From CBDCUW01 sp965222745 (GTDB taxonomy: Bacteria > Planctomycetota > Planctomycetia > Pirellulales > Pirellulaceae), in NCBI GenBank assembly GCA_965222745.1, contig CBDCUW010000004.1, positions 1,922,001 to 1,986,000 on the forward strand: a stretch of DNA of 64,000 nt, given 5' to 3'. The notes under the pieces were generated by a model, which saw only the letters and a list, made by a program, of their open reading frames with translations, was not told where the DNA came from and ran no database searches. Below are positions 9,503 to 18,907 of the stretch, piece by piece; the stretch's first letter is position 1, and each line of letters starts with the position of its first letter. Both the position numbers and the translations under genes were made by a program.

Positions 9503-10903
9503 TCAGTCTGAAATGGAAAGATCAAAGCAGGCCAATCGTTGCTCGTCTTTCAGGTACAGCTTGGACTGTGCCAGTGCCGGGGCGCAATAACATGGCTCGG
9601 TCATCAATGCTTCTTCGGTGAATGCTAACACTTGAGGTTCGCCATCACCGGGAAGCAGCGCTGCCAAGTGGCCTCGTTCGCCCAACAGCACCAGCGCGCC
9701 GCCGACCGCCAGTCCCTGGCCGCGCCGGAGCACCGAGTGGTATCGCCATTGCAGTTTGCCGCTGGCGATGTCGACGCAGCGCAGTTCCGCGCCCCCTTGC
9801 CCGGCGGCAGTGAAGCCAATCGCATGGTCACCCTGCAACATCAGAGTGTTGTACTGGCTGTCAAGCACTCGGCGGTCGCGCCAAAGTTCTTTGAATCCAC
9901 GATCCGGCTGTACTTGCACACAGACGGCGCCGGGTCCAGGACCGGTGACCAGCAAGATCTTGTCGCCGCTCAACAACGGTGATACCGCGTTGTACGACAT
10001 CGGTGCGCGACCGTAATGTTCGACCATCCAATCCATCTTGCCGTTTGCCGGGTCGAGCGAAACCAAGCCAACGTTGGTGATCACAAAGACAAAGGATTGC
10101 CCACCAATGGTGGCGACCAACGGGCTGCAATAGCCTGCCGGATGATCGGTCGACTGCCAAAGGTCTTCACCGGTCGAAGCGTCCAGCGCGATGATCCCGG
10201 CATCACGATCGATCGCGCCCAAGTTAAAGATCAGCTGTCCATCGACGATCGACGGCGTGGCGCCGACGGGAAACAAGTCGTCTTCCACACCGAATTCCTG
10301 GTGCAACTGTCGCTGCCAAATCACGTCACCCGATTGCAGGTCAAGGCAATACAACTGCCCTTGGCCGCCAACGGCATAAACTCGATCGGTCGAGATCACC
10401 GGCGTACTGTAGGGTCCATCGCTATATTCGACTTCGCACTTGAAGGTGGTCGGATATCGATGTTGCCAAATCGTGGTACCGTCATCGGCACGGACGCACT
10501 GCACGATTTCTTCTTCGTCGATTCGGTGATTGAAGACGACCTTCCCAGCAGAGACGACCGGCGACCCATAGCCGGTACCAACATCGATGCTCCAAAGCAA
10601 AGGCGGACTCTCCGCTCCCCAAGCAAGATTGACGGGTTGGTCGGCTGCGACACAGGTTCGACTGGGGCCAAACAACTGTGGCCAATCTGCTGCTGATTCG
10701 TCGCTTGGCTGGGGACCGTCCAACCGAAATTGGCGGGCGGCGTTCGGGTTGGCTCGGTCGGCGGCAGTCGGTTCGACCTCCGGTAAATGGTAGCTGGTTC
10801 CGGTCGATTCCGATGTCGGCCAGCAGCCCGAAAAAGAGACCAGGCCGACAGCCACAAGCACGGCACCGACCAGTTGGATGAGCAATGGGAGATGCACAGT
10901 CAT
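9503..10903 (-). CDS. PQQ-like beta-propeller lipoprotein
   Basis: 466 residues. The N-terminus (MTVHLPLLIQLVGAVLVAVG then LVSFSGC) is a lipoprotein signal with Cys about 27. From about residue 70 the sequence is typical of PQQ-binding-like beta-propeller proteins of planctomycetes: 'DWPQLFGPSRTCVA', 'LLWSIDVGTGYGSPVVSAGKV', 'VQCVRADDGTTIWQHRYP', 'LYCLDLQSGDVIWQRQL', and 'IIALDASTGEDLWQS'. These are repeats with W at the end of the blade. Despite the name, such proteins often bind no quinone and serve as scaffolds or sugar/alcohol-related redox proteins. The neighbouring GMC oxidoreductase converges on it with a gap of about 93 bases, so no operon is shared. Confidence 0.9.
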   Translation of the reverse strand: MTVHLPLLIQLVGAVLVAVGLVSFSGCWPTSESTGTSYHLPEVEPTAADRANPNAARQFRLDGPQPSDESAADWPQLFGPSRTCVAADQPVNLAWGAESPPLLWSIDVGTGYGSPVVSAGKVVFNHRIDEEEIVQCVRADDGTTIWQHRYPTTFKCEVEYSDGPYSTPVISTDRVYAVGGQGQLYCLDLQSGDVIWQRQLHQEFGVEDDLFPVGATPSIVDGQLIFNLGAIDRDAGIIALDASTGEDLWQSTDHPAGYCSPLVATIGGQSFVFVITNVGLVSLDPANGKMDWMVEHYGRAPMSYNAVSPLLSGDKILLVTGPGPGAVCVQVQPDRGFKELWRDRRVLDSQYNTLMLQGDHAIGFTAAGQGGAELRCVDIASGKLQWRYHSVLRRGQGLAVGGALVLLGERGHLAALLPGDGEPQVLAFTEEALMTEPCYCAPALAQSKLYLKDEQRLACFDLSISD

Positions 10904-11022
10904 GCGATCAAGCGAGCGCGGAAGGTATCGTCAGAAAACGCGACTAGTCAAAGCCAAGAAGCTAACCCTGCCAACCCAACCGAGAAACCGCCAATCCCGC
11001 GCCGTCACACAATCTTCATGTT

Positions 11023-11137
11023 CACTCGTAGGCCGACTTGTCCCCAAGTCGGCGAATCTGGAATTGGCCAACGCAGCCAGTTTGGAAAACTGGCCGACGG
11101 TGCGCTTGCCGACTCGGGACAAGTCGGCCTACGAGTG
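11023..11137. repeat. Palindromic intergenic repeat, copy 1
   Basis: The terminal arms 11023-11044 and 11116-11137 are a perfect 22-bp inverted repeat with the core GTAGGCCGACTTGTCCC. Inside lies a nested GACTTGTCCCCAAGTC palindrome and a second partial hairpin (CCAGTTTGGAAAACTGG). The same core recurs at 31301, 39111 and 46191, and in diverged form at 12438. It sits upstream of the blaI promoter. Confidence 0.8.
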
Positions 11138-11160
11138 ACGAATTTTTTCGCCAAACTGAG

Positions 11161-11212
11161 TTGACTTGGCGAATTCGTTCGCTTAGTATTGCACCAGTGG
11201 CGAATTCGTTCG
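11161..11212 (+). promoter_or_regulatory. blaI promoter with overlapping direct-repeat operator
   Basis: TTGACT (11161-11166) and TAGTAT (11184-11189) are separated by 17 bases and form a good sigma-70 promoter. A 15-bp sequence, TGGCGAATTCGTTCG, occurs twice without a mismatch. One copy is at 11167-11181, filling the spacer. The other is at 11198-11212, just after the expected transcription start. Each contains the palindrome CGAATTCG. The position suggests an autoregulatory operator for the BlaI repressor encoded immediately downstream; this is inference. Confidence 0.55.
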
Positions 11213-11253
11213 TCAAGTTTTCCGAGAGGGGGTTCGGAGGAGGGAAGATTGGC

Positions 11254-11640
11254 GTGGCTCGACCTGTATCGACACAACCGACGGAAGTCGAAATCCAGAT
11301 TTTGAATCTGCTTTGGGAGCTTGGTCCGACCACGGCGCGGGAGATTCACAATCGGCTATCCGAACACAAAGAGACGACTTACTCGACCACCGTCAAGATG
11401 TTGTCGGTGATGTTGGGCAAGGGGCTGGTGAAAAGAAACGATTCGGTTCGTCCGCAGCTGTACCGGGCTGCCCAAACGCAGGCGCGGACGCAGAAGCGAA
11501 TGCTTGGTGATCTGATTGAAAAGGTATACGACGGATCGGCAAAGAGCCTGGTGATGCAGGCGCTGTCGACCAAGGACGCCTCCAAAGAAGACTTGGCGGA
11601 AATTCGGCGTCTGATCGAAACGTTGGAAAAAGATTCCTGA
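11254..11640 (+). CDS. blaI: BlaI/MecI/CopY-family transcriptional repressor
   Basis: 128 residues from a GTG at 11254, chosen because GGAGGAGGG lies 8-10 bases upstream and because the length matches the family; the frame is open further upstream through the palindromic repeat. The N-terminal winged helix is clear ('TEVEIQILNLLWELGPTTAREIHNRLSEHKETTYSTTVKMLSVMLGKGLV', residues about 8-57). The C-terminal half is the helical dimerisation region ending 'EIRRLIETLEKDS'. Family members bind DNA as dimers and are inactivated when a BlaR1/M56 membrane protease cleaves them. The partner gene usually found directly downstream is here broken, so this repressor may now be free of its normal inducer or answer to another BlaR1. 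Confidence 0.93.
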   Translation: MARPVSTQPTEVEIQILNLLWELGPTTAREIHNRLSEHKETTYSTTVKMLSVMLGKGLVKRNDSVRPQLYRAAQTQARTQKRMLGDLIEKVYDGSAKSLVMQALSTKDASKEDLAEIRRLIETLEKDS

Positions 11641-11678
11641 ACCAGTTCGTCGCGGCTTGCACGAGGAATGAGGAGAGG

Positions 11679-12435
11679 GTGATGTTTGACGTGGTTTTGG
11701 TAGAGCGTATCGGCTGGATGTTGCTGCATTCAGTATGGCAAGTCGCAGTGATCGCTGCGATTTACGCGATCGTCATCCGATCGCTGCGCGAGAGCAAACT
11801 GATGACGATCAGGCCGCTGCACGGATTGGTCACGATGGTGCGTCTTCGTACCGTCGGCGTTACGCCGGTTTCGGACGAAGTGATCCAGACGATGCACCGC
11901 TGCGCGGCGCGAATGGGACTGCGGCGTTCGGTTCAGATTGCCATGTCAAGTTTGACAGGTGTGCCGATCGTGATGGGCTTTTTTCGCCCGGTGATTCTGC
12001 TTTCGGCCAGTGCCGATCGATGCCGCCGAAGCAAAGCGTCGGCTGGAGGTTTACCGAGACGACATTCAGTTTCTAACGATTCCCGATCGCGAGTTGCCGG
12101 CAGGATATCGGCCGGCCAAGTCGTTGCCGATTGTCGTCATTCCGGGAGCCAGCAGCATGGACGAGGCTTACTACCGACTGGTGTCGGCATTCGTCGGAAC
12201 GGGGCAGCGGGTTCGCGATCGGGTCGACGCGGCAATCATTACCGGATGGACGGGAACTGGTTCGGCCGAAATCGGCGTCTACACGCTGCATTGCAAGAGC
12301 GAAGCGGCAGCCAAAGAGCTGGCACGGCCTGGACTGATCCAGAAAGGCCACCTGCTGCTCTACATCTGGAACGACGAGTCGGCGGACGCGGCGAACGTGG
12401 TGCGGAATCACCTGGTGGAGAAAGAACTTCGCTGA
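11679..12435 (+). pseudogene. Decayed BlaR1/M56 peptidase fused out of frame to a foreign 3' end
   Basis: The start at 11679 gives MMFDVVLVERIGWMLLHSVWQ and a membrane helix, as in BlaR1-type M56 proteins, then jumps to pieces of the same family ('VRLRTVGVTPVSDEVIQTM', 'GVPIVMGFFRPVILLSA'). The other membrane helices and the HExxH zinc-protease segment that should follow 'RPVILL' are absent. After about residue 110 the meaningful frame shifts by one. From a GTG at 12010 a different sequence runs to 12435 (IDAAEAKRRLEVYRDDIQFL... ending VVRNHLVEKELR). It looks like the C-terminus of an unrelated protein. So there are at least two internal deletions and one out-of-frame junction. Whether the 141-residue 3' frame is translated is unknown. 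Confidence 0.7.
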
Positions 12436-12437
12436 CT

Positions 12438-12502
12438 GGCCGGCTTGCCTGGAGTCGGCGGGTATCGGACGATGAGGTTAGCCGGCTTTCGACAAGCCGG
12501 CC
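12438..12502. repeat. Palindromic intergenic repeat, diverged copy
   Basis: GGCCGGCTTG (12438-12447) pairs with CAAGCCGGCC (12493-12502). The interior (GAGTCGGCGGGTATCG, GGTTAGCCGGC) resembles the GTAGGCC family, especially the copy at 39111. It directly follows the broken M56 gene. Confidence 0.55.
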
Positions 12503-12544
12503 TGCGAACCATCGCTCTTTGCCCAAGTGCCCACGCCTGTATCG

Positions 12545-15505
12545 ATGCCAAACACTCCTGCATGCTCGATCGCTCGTTGCGCCGGAGTTTTGGCGTTGGC
12601 TGCATTGGTAGCCGCCGGTTGCGGCGATTCGCGGTCGGGACCAAGTTCCAAAGACAATGTGGTTGCCAGCCGGCCTGATTCGGAATCGAAGCTGAAACGA
12701 GCGAGCGAGTTGAGCCAACGTGGGCAGTTCGAAGAAGCATTGTCGCTGATCCAAGAAGTCTTGATCGCCGCGCCGGAGGATCGGCAAGCGATGGAGCTGG
12801 CCCTGCAACTGCATGCCAACTCGGGCCAGTTCTCAGAAGCGGGCGATTTGGCCGCCAAGCTTGCTCAGCAGGATGAAAAGAACGCACCGGCACTGCTGAT
12901 TCGTGCTTTCGATTGGCATCTGCAAGGTGGGAAGTTTGCCGCGGCCGAAGAAAACCTGAAACAGCTGCTTCGATTGGATCCCCAAAATGTCCAAGCCCAT
13001 CGTCTGCTCGCGCAGCTGCTCAATGGGCAGGGAAGGCGCTACGAAGCGAGCAAGCACGTTCATCAGCTGATTCGGTTGCACGCGGTGAATCAAGCGGAAT
13101 CGCTCAGCCTGATTGAACTGTCGCATCCATTTTTGTTGGTCTCTTATGACGGCCTGGTCGATCCATCGCAAACGAGTCTCTTTCAACTGGGACAAGCCAG
13201 GCGAGAATTTTCGGTCGACCTGAATCGCGACGAGGCGTTGGCAACGGTTCGGCAAGTGCGGGAGAGCTTTCCTGAAAGTACTGCCGCTGCGGCCTTCGAA
13301 GGACGGGTGTTGATCGAAACGGGCCAGCTGGACCAATTCGCTCGTTGGCTGGGCAGTCTGCCTGCGGCGATTGAAGATCAACCCGAATACTGGCGAGCGA
13401 TCGGCGATTGGCTTTCGTTGCAAGATCGCAGCCGAGAATCAATACGGGCTTATGGCGAAGCGTTGTTGCGTGATCCTACCGATCGGCATTCGCTGCGCGG
13501 TCTGATTCACGCCATGGAATTGGTGGGTGACGAGATACCGTCAACGATTCCCCGTGACCGATTGGATGTGTTGGACAAGATCTTTCGCGTCGCCAAAGAT
13601 GCCGACGCCGTGCAGGCCGCCTGGATCGCGACGCAGCTTCAGGAGCAATTGCGGCCTTGGGAATCGTCGGCGTGGTTGATGCATTCGGCACAGATGAGCG
13701 GGCAATTGCAGCAGTACATTCCCCAGTTGACGGAGCGTCACGAAGCGATGGTTGCCTGGGAACAGAAAGCAACGGCCGAGCAGATTCGTGCCGCACGGCT
13801 GGAACGATTGACCGGCTTGAAAATCGAGCAGTGGCCGCTGCCGAAGATTGACCTGGCGGCTGGACGTACCAAGCAGCCTGCGACTGCCGACTTGGTCGAT
13901 GGGCTGAAGTTCAGCGATGTCGCCAAAGAGGTAGGAATGGACGTCAAGACAGAAACTGGTTTTCCGCTTGATGGTGGCAAGTTTTTTCCCTTTCAGGTCA
14001 ATGGCGGCGGTTTGGCGGTGATCGACTATGACCTGGACGGTCGCTGCGACATCTACATCGTTCAATCGGGGGGAAAACCGAATGACCCCCGCAGTTCCAC
14101 CGCGAACCAGTTCTTTCGTTTAACACCCGACCAACGTTTTTCGGACGTCACTGAATCGACGCTGACCGGAGACCGAAGTTACGGGCAGGGCGTTTGCGCC
14201 GGCGACGTGAATCAAGATGGTTTCCCGGATCTGTTGGTCGCCAACATCGGAGCGAACGTTTGTTACATCAATCAGGGCGACGGAACTTTTCGACGAGCCG
14301 ATGATTGGGTTCCCGGCCGCGGCGATCGTTGGACTTCCAGTTTGGGACTCGGTGACCTGGACGGCGACCATTTGCCCGAGATCGTCGAAGTGAACTACAT
14401 CGACGATCCCGAGGCCTTCCAGATCAGCTGCAGCGAAGACTACTTGGCTTGCCAGCCGCAGCGGTTCGGTACGGCCGCGGACCGTATCTATCGATCTCTA
14501 CCGGACGGGACGTTTGCTTCCTGGACCGATGCAGGCGCCAAATTGTCGGAAAGCCCGCGGCTTGGTTTTGGGCTGATCATCGCTGACTTCAACCGAAAAC
14601 AGGGCAATGACCTGTTCATCACCAACGATGCCGATCCCAATCACTACTGGACAAGCGCTGCCGCCTCCGGTGTCGACGGTGCACCTTTCCACCTTGTCGA
14701 TTCAGCGGGTGTGTGCGGTTGCGGTGTGGGACGCGATGGTGACAGCCAGGCTTGCATGGGAATCGCTTCGGGTGACTTCAATCGTGACGGCACCTTCGAT
14801 TTGCATGTGACCAATTTTCATAACGAACCGTCGAACCTGTTCCTGCAAAGCCGCACCGGTTTCTTTTTGGACCAGGCGGTGAGGTATCACGTTTACGAAC
14901 CTTCGTTGGGAGTACTCGGCTTCGGAACTCAGGCGGCCGACTTTGACAACGACGGTTGGCTGGATATGGCGGTATTGAACGGACACGTTTACGACGCCCG
15001 ACATGAAGGCATGCCGTTTCGCATGCTTCCGCAGCTCATGCGGGGCAGCGACCGAGGATTTGTTTCGCAAGATCCGCAGTCGGCCGGTCCGTATTGGCAA
15101 CAAAAACGGCTCGGCCGCACCCTGGCGGTATTCGATTGGAATCGCGACGGCCGTATCGATTTGCTGGGCAATCACCTGGACAGCCCGATCATGCTATTGC
15201 AGAACGATTCGCCGAGCCAAAATTGGTTGCAGATCGAAACGGTCGGTGTGATCAGCGAACGCGAAGCAATCGGCGCCGAGGTGGTCGTGCATGCCGGCGG
15301 CGAAACCTGGACCGCCTGGCAGGTCGGCGGCGACGGATTGATGTGCACCAACGAATCGGTGATCCATTTCGGATTGGGTAGCGCCCAATCGGTCGACCAC
15401 ATCCAAGTGAAATGGCCCAGCGGCACGACGCAAACCTTCGACGAATTGAAACTCAATTCCCGTTACCTGATCATCGAACAAGAAGAGACAGTATTCCAAC
15501 GTTGA
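12545..15505 (+). CDS. TPR/FG-GAP/ASPIC-UnbV (CRTAC1-like) lipoprotein, paralogue 1
   Basis: 986 residues from the ATG at 12545; a GTG at 12527 would add six residues. The signal ends in a lipobox (LAALVAAGC). Residues about 45-440 are TPR helices ('ASELSQRGQFEEALSLIQEVLIAAP', 'AAEENLKQLLRLDPQN'). From about 470 follow FG-GAP/VCBS calcium-binding blades ('VIDYDLDGRCDIYIV', 'DVNQDGFPDLLVANIG', 'DFNRDGTFDLHVTNF', 'DFDNDGWLDMAVLNG'). The C-terminus (about 900-986) is an ASPIC/UnbV domain ('IQVKWPSGTTQTFDELKLNSRYLII'). It is outer-membrane- or surface-anchored; ligand unknown. Homologous genes lie at 15597 and 20663. Confidence 0.92.
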   Translation: MPNTPACSIARCAGVLALAALVAAGCGDSRSGPSSKDNVVASRPDSESKLKRASELSQRGQFEEALSLIQEVLIAAPEDRQAMELALQLHANSGQFSEAGDLAAKLAQQDEKNAPALLIRAFDWHLQGGKFAAAEENLKQLLRLDPQNVQAHRLLAQLLNGQGRRYEASKHVHQLIRLHAVNQAESLSLIELSHPFLLVSYDGLVDPSQTSLFQLGQARREFSVDLNRDEALATVRQVRESFPESTAAAAFEGRVLIETGQLDQFARWLGSLPAAIEDQPEYWRAIGDWLSLQDRSRESIRAYGEALLRDPTDRHSLRGLIHAMELVGDEIPSTIPRDRLDVLDKIFRVAKDADAVQAAWIATQLQEQLRPWESSAWLMHSAQMSGQLQQYIPQLTERHEAMVAWEQKATAEQIRAARLERLTGLKIEQWPLPKIDLAAGRTKQPATADLVDGLKFSDVAKEVGMDVKTETGFPLDGGKFFPFQVNGGGLAVIDYDLDGRCDIYIVQSGGKPNDPRSSTANQFFRLTPDQRFSDVTESTLTGDRSYGQGVCAGDVNQDGFPDLLVANIGANVCYINQGDGTFRRADDWVPGRGDRWTSSLGLGDLDGDHLPEIVEVNYIDDPEAFQISCSEDYLACQPQRFGTAADRIYRSLPDGTFASWTDAGAKLSESPRLGFGLIIADFNRKQGNDLFITNDADPNHYWTSAAASGVDGAPFHLVDSAGVCGCGVGRDGDSQACMGIASGDFNRDGTFDLHVTNFHNEPSNLFLQSRTGFFLDQAVRYHVYEPSLGVLGFGTQAADFDNDGWLDMAVLNGHVYDARHEGMPFRMLPQLMRGSDRGFVSQDPQSAGPYWQQKRLGRTLAVFDWNRDGRIDLLGNHLDSPIMLLQNDSPSQNWLQIETVGVISEREAIGAEVVVHAGGETWTAWQVGGDGLMCTNESVIHFGLGSAQSVDHIQVKWPSGTTQTFDELKLNSRYLIIEQEETVFQR

Positions 15506-15588
15506 TCTCTCCCACTCTCCCCCACTCCCACTCTCAAACACTGGTCTTGCTTGTATCGAAGAGTGGGAGAGTGGGAGGCAGGGAGAGA
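15506..15588. terminator. Imperfect hairpin between convergent genes
   Basis: A CT-rich arm (15506-15535) faces a GA-rich arm (15561-15588) built of GTGGGAGA-type units, giving a long imperfect stem between the two converging TPR/FG-GAP genes. It probably acts as a bidirectional terminator. The low-complexity arms could also be a slippage-prone repeat. Confidence 0.5.
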
Positions 15589-15596
15589 GCCTGTCT

Positions 15597-18500
15597 TTAG
15601 TCTTCGTGGTTGTGCAACAGAAAAGCCTCTTCTTCCCCTTCTACCAGCAGGTAGTCTCGTCCACTTGCTAGCGTTCCGAAGTTGGACGTTTTGCCGGAGG
15701 GCCAGGTCACGTGAACCTCCTGGGCCTGGTCGATGCCGCCGGTGCCGACGGTGATGCGTCGCTGGTTGCTGCACATGTACCCGTCACCGGCAGTGAGTTG
15801 GGCAAAAACCTTTTTGCCGGCGATGATCATGCTGACTTTGGCACCGATCGCATCACGTTGGCTGTGAACCGATTTCAGTTCTAGTCCGATCGATTGGCCG
15901 CTGCTGCGGGTTTGATTGACCAGCAGCGCGACGGGGTCGTACAGGTGAGTGATTGCCACGTCGGTTTTGCCGTCTCGATTCACATCGACACTCACCAAAG
16001 CGCGTCCCAGATGTTCGCCTTCGAAATATTTCCCCAAGCTTTTGCGGTCCAATTCCGCATAGCGGCCGCGCCGATCGACTTGAAACAACTGTGGCGGCAT
16101 GCGGTATTGGATCTCGGCACGATCCACGTCGTCAACGTGTCCGTTGGCGACGATCAACTCGAGCGTTCCGTTGTTATCGAAATCTGCCCACTCCGTCCCG
16201 AAGCCCAGCATCATCATCGACGGCAGGGCCAAACCGAATTGGTGAGATCGATCGGCCCACAATCCCGGTCCCACTTGTTCGTAAAACGTATTGTGGTCTT
16301 TGGTAAAGTGAGTGAGAAAAAAGTCGATGTCTCCGTCCTGATCGGGATCGCCCGCCGCCATGCCCATGGAGGCTTGCGAGCTCGATTGCGAATTGAATCC
16401 CAAGCCTCGAATGGCACCCAGATCGGTCAAACGAAACGGGGGTTCCTGCAAGTCTGCGGACCAAAGGTGGTTGGCGGTCATGTCGTTGGCGATGTACAGA
16501 TCCAAACCGGGGCGTTCATCCAACATGCCGACCACCGCACCGAGCCCTCGGCCGGGCGAGGTTTGCTCCATCCAATCTTTCGTCATCTCTTGAAAAGTGC
16601 CGTCGCTTCGCCCTTTCCAAACCCGGTCAGTCTGCGCGTCAAATTGAAGCGGCGGGCAGGTCGAAATGCCTTTGTTGTTGCGGCACGGCTGCTCGTAGGG
16701 TTCCCGACCGCTGCAATAATTGGCTTCGTACAGATCGGCAATCGAATCTCCGTCGATGTCCGCGATCACGGCAGAGGCCGTCCAATCGTCGCTTTCCAAA
16801 CCGGCATCGACTTCTTGAAACGTTCCGTCACCGTTGTTGCGATAGAGTCGATTGCGGCCGATGTTGGCGTCAAAAATGTCGGGGAATCCGTCATCGTTGT
16901 AGTCGGCCACTGTGATTCCTTGGCCGAATCCGGTATCCCGGTATCCGGTTGCGGCAGTGACGTCGACGAATTTTCCATCCAGATTGCGGAATAGGCGATT
17001 CGGTGACGAATTCGATTGAAGCGGCTTGCCGTCCAGCATGGCAGCGGCAAAATCGGGCCAGCCGTCGAGGTCAAAATCGATCACGCCAACGCCGCCGCCA
17101 ACGCTTTGGAAAATCCAATGTCCTTGTTGAACGGCCTCGGGCGCGATCGCGCAGGTATGAACCCAACCTCGCTGGGCAGCTTGATCCTCAAAGCGAATCT
17201 CGCCCGCGGCCAAATCAGCCGCAATCGGCTTGTCTGATCGAGCCGCAGACCACTGGACAAGCGGAAGATCGCTCAAATCGATCCGCGATCCAACCATCCT
17301 CTCGGGCAACTGCCAGGGAGTCTTCACGGTCAGCTGGGAATGAATCGCCAAATGCCGCTTGCGAACATCGGCAAGCGGATCGTCCGGCAGCGTGATCGCC
17401 AACCGGGCCCATGCTTCGGCTTCCCAAAGGCGTCCCAGTTCCTCCATCGCCTCGGCAACCTTCATCGCGGCCTGCTGCGAACGCCCGTCGCGTTCCAAGT
17501 GAGTCAGCAGGGCGTCTCGCATGATGCCATGTTTGTGAATGAGGTCGGCGACGATCTCTGCCTCCTCCGCTCGCCCGATCTCATTCAAGCTCCGCATCAG
17601 GGATGTCATCACTTCGGGATGACTGGCAGCATCCAAACGCAGTGATTCCCAGAGCGCCCGAGCCGCTTCCGGATGGCGGGATTGATTTTGCGACCACAGT
17701 CCAGCCACAATCCAGTACTCTGCATCCTCTTCCGCACCACCGGGCACCTGGGATTGCCAAGCCATTAACTTGTCGCCTTCGTCCAATTCGATCAACGCTC
17801 GGCCGTACAACAACGACCCCGGCAGGAAGTCCTTGTGTCGCGCCACCATCGGTTCCAGTCGGTTAGCGACGGCATCCCAATTCAACTGACTTGCTTCCCA
17901 GCGAGCCAAACCAAAATCGGGACGCAGGTCTTTTCCGGCCAGCTCGGAAAGCTTCCGACACATCTCCAAATCGGGCTCCACTCGGCCTGGATTGGCCAGG
18001 ACCAAAAGCGACTCGGCGTCGCTCTGTTGACGTTGGGCGAGCCATCGAAGCGATTCCAATGACTCGCTGGGGCGGCCCACCATCGTCGCCAAGCCGGCCA
18101 AGTCGTATCGCGGCTGTGGATGATTGGGAAAGTGCCCGATCGTTTCATGAAGGACGGTGATCGCGTCGAACGGTTTGCCAGCCATCACCAGCGTCTGTGT
18201 GAGTTTGTCCAACAGCGGCAGGGCGGGTGGGGACAAATGACCTGCGGCAGCCTGATACATCTGCACCGCCGACGCTGCGTCGCCTCGTTGAACCGCAAGA
18301 TCACCGGCAAGTTCTAACGCCACTGTGTCGGACGGGTCTTTCACCAGTTGGTTTTGCAGCGCTTTTTCCGCGGCAGCAAAATCGTTTCTCGCGATCGCCT
18401 GTCTCGCTTGAGAAACAAAATCGACGCTGGCGTCAGCAACCGACTGGCTTGGCGGTGATGGTTGCGGTGTGGCGGAGTTCCCCGGCGGATTCGATCGGTC

Positions 18501-18611
18501 ACATCCCAACCATCCGACGAGCAGTCCCAACAACACCCAACCGGGTAGCCCTTTCAAGAAACCTGGTCGGTAACCGGAACGAAAACGGGGGTGCGACAAA
18601 ATGGTACTCAA
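15597..18611 (-). CDS. TPR/FG-GAP/ASPIC-UnbV (CRTAC1-like) lipoprotein, paralogue 2
   Basis: About 1,004 residues. The frame is open to an ATG at 18821, but the first 70 residues look non-coding. A TTG at 18611 (or at 18599) puts a lipoprotein signal near the start ('GLPGWVLLGLLVGWLGC'), so the start is uncertain. TPR-like helices fill residues about 60-480. FG-GAP blades follow ('VIDFDLDGWPDFAAAMLDG', 'DYNDDGFPDIFDANIG', 'DPDQDGDIDFFLTHF', 'DFDNNGTLELIVANG', 'DVNRDGKTDVAITHL'). The C-terminal ASPIC/UnbV domain has 'VHVTWPSGKTSNFGTLASGRDYLLV'. It converges on paralogue 1. The paralogues share architecture but clearly differ in sequence, so the duplication is old. Confidence 0.9.
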   Translation of the reverse strand: MSTILSHPRFRSGYRPGFLKGLPGWVLLGLLVGWLGCDRSNPPGNSATPQPSPPSQSVADASVDFVSQARQAIARNDFAAAEKALQNQLVKDPSDTVALELAGDLAVQRGDAASAVQMYQAAAGHLSPPALPLLDKLTQTLVMAGKPFDAITVLHETIGHFPNHPQPRYDLAGLATMVGRPSESLESLRWLAQRQQSDAESLLVLANPGRVEPDLEMCRKLSELAGKDLRPDFGLARWEASQLNWDAVANRLEPMVARHKDFLPGSLLYGRALIELDEGDKLMAWQSQVPGGAEEDAEYWIVAGLWSQNQSRHPEAARALWESLRLDAASHPEVMTSLMRSLNEIGRAEEAEIVADLIHKHGIMRDALLTHLERDGRSQQAAMKVAEAMEELGRLWEAEAWARLAITLPDDPLADVRKRHLAIHSQLTVKTPWQLPERMVGSRIDLSDLPLVQWSAARSDKPIAADLAAGEIRFEDQAAQRGWVHTCAIAPEAVQQGHWIFQSVGGGVGVIDFDLDGWPDFAAAMLDGKPLQSNSSPNRLFRNLDGKFVDVTAATGYRDTGFGQGITVADYNDDGFPDIFDANIGRNRLYRNNGDGTFQEVDAGLESDDWTASAVIADIDGDSIADLYEANYCSGREPYEQPCRNNKGISTCPPLQFDAQTDRVWKGRSDGTFQEMTKDWMEQTSPGRGLGAVVGMLDERPGLDLYIANDMTANHLWSADLQEPPFRLTDLGAIRGLGFNSQSSSQASMGMAAGDPDQDGDIDFFLTHFTKDHNTFYEQVGPGLWADRSHQFGLALPSMMMLGFGTEWADFDNNGTLELIVANGHVDDVDRAEIQYRMPPQLFQVDRRGRYAELDRKSLGKYFEGEHLGRALVSVDVNRDGKTDVAITHLYDPVALLVNQTRSSGQSIGLELKSVHSQRDAIGAKVSMIIAGKKVFAQLTAGDGYMCSNQRRITVGTGGIDQAQEVHVTWPSGKTSNFGTLASGRDYLLVEGEEEAFLLHNHED

Positions 18612-18907
18612 TTGCGATGAACACTCGACTGACAACAACGGCACCGATTGTACGATGCGAGCTGTCTTGTTGATCGTAGCCCCTGCGACCGAGAGGGCGG
18701 TTGCACTTGGGGCCGGCCAACGAACTTTTGGGGTTTGGGTGAAATTTTCGCTCTTGCAGGCGGCGGGCGCGTCGATCGGGACCGGTCTAGCGGGGTCTTG
18801 CACGTTCGTTTGACCCACCAAGGACTTGACGATTCGGCCCCCATAAATGAGACTTCACAGTTGGCAATGTCCCGTTCCGCACTGTTCTCTTTCCGACCGA
18901 GATCGTT

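Noticed and set aside
12010..12435. Independent 141-residue gene
   Set aside because: It has only a GTG without ribosome-binding site inside the M56 remnant and looks like a C-terminal fragment; kept as part of the pseudogene.
15894..16994. 366-residue plus-strand frame
   Set aside because: Antisense to the second TPR/FG-GAP lipoprotein, whose calcium-binding blades are unambiguous.
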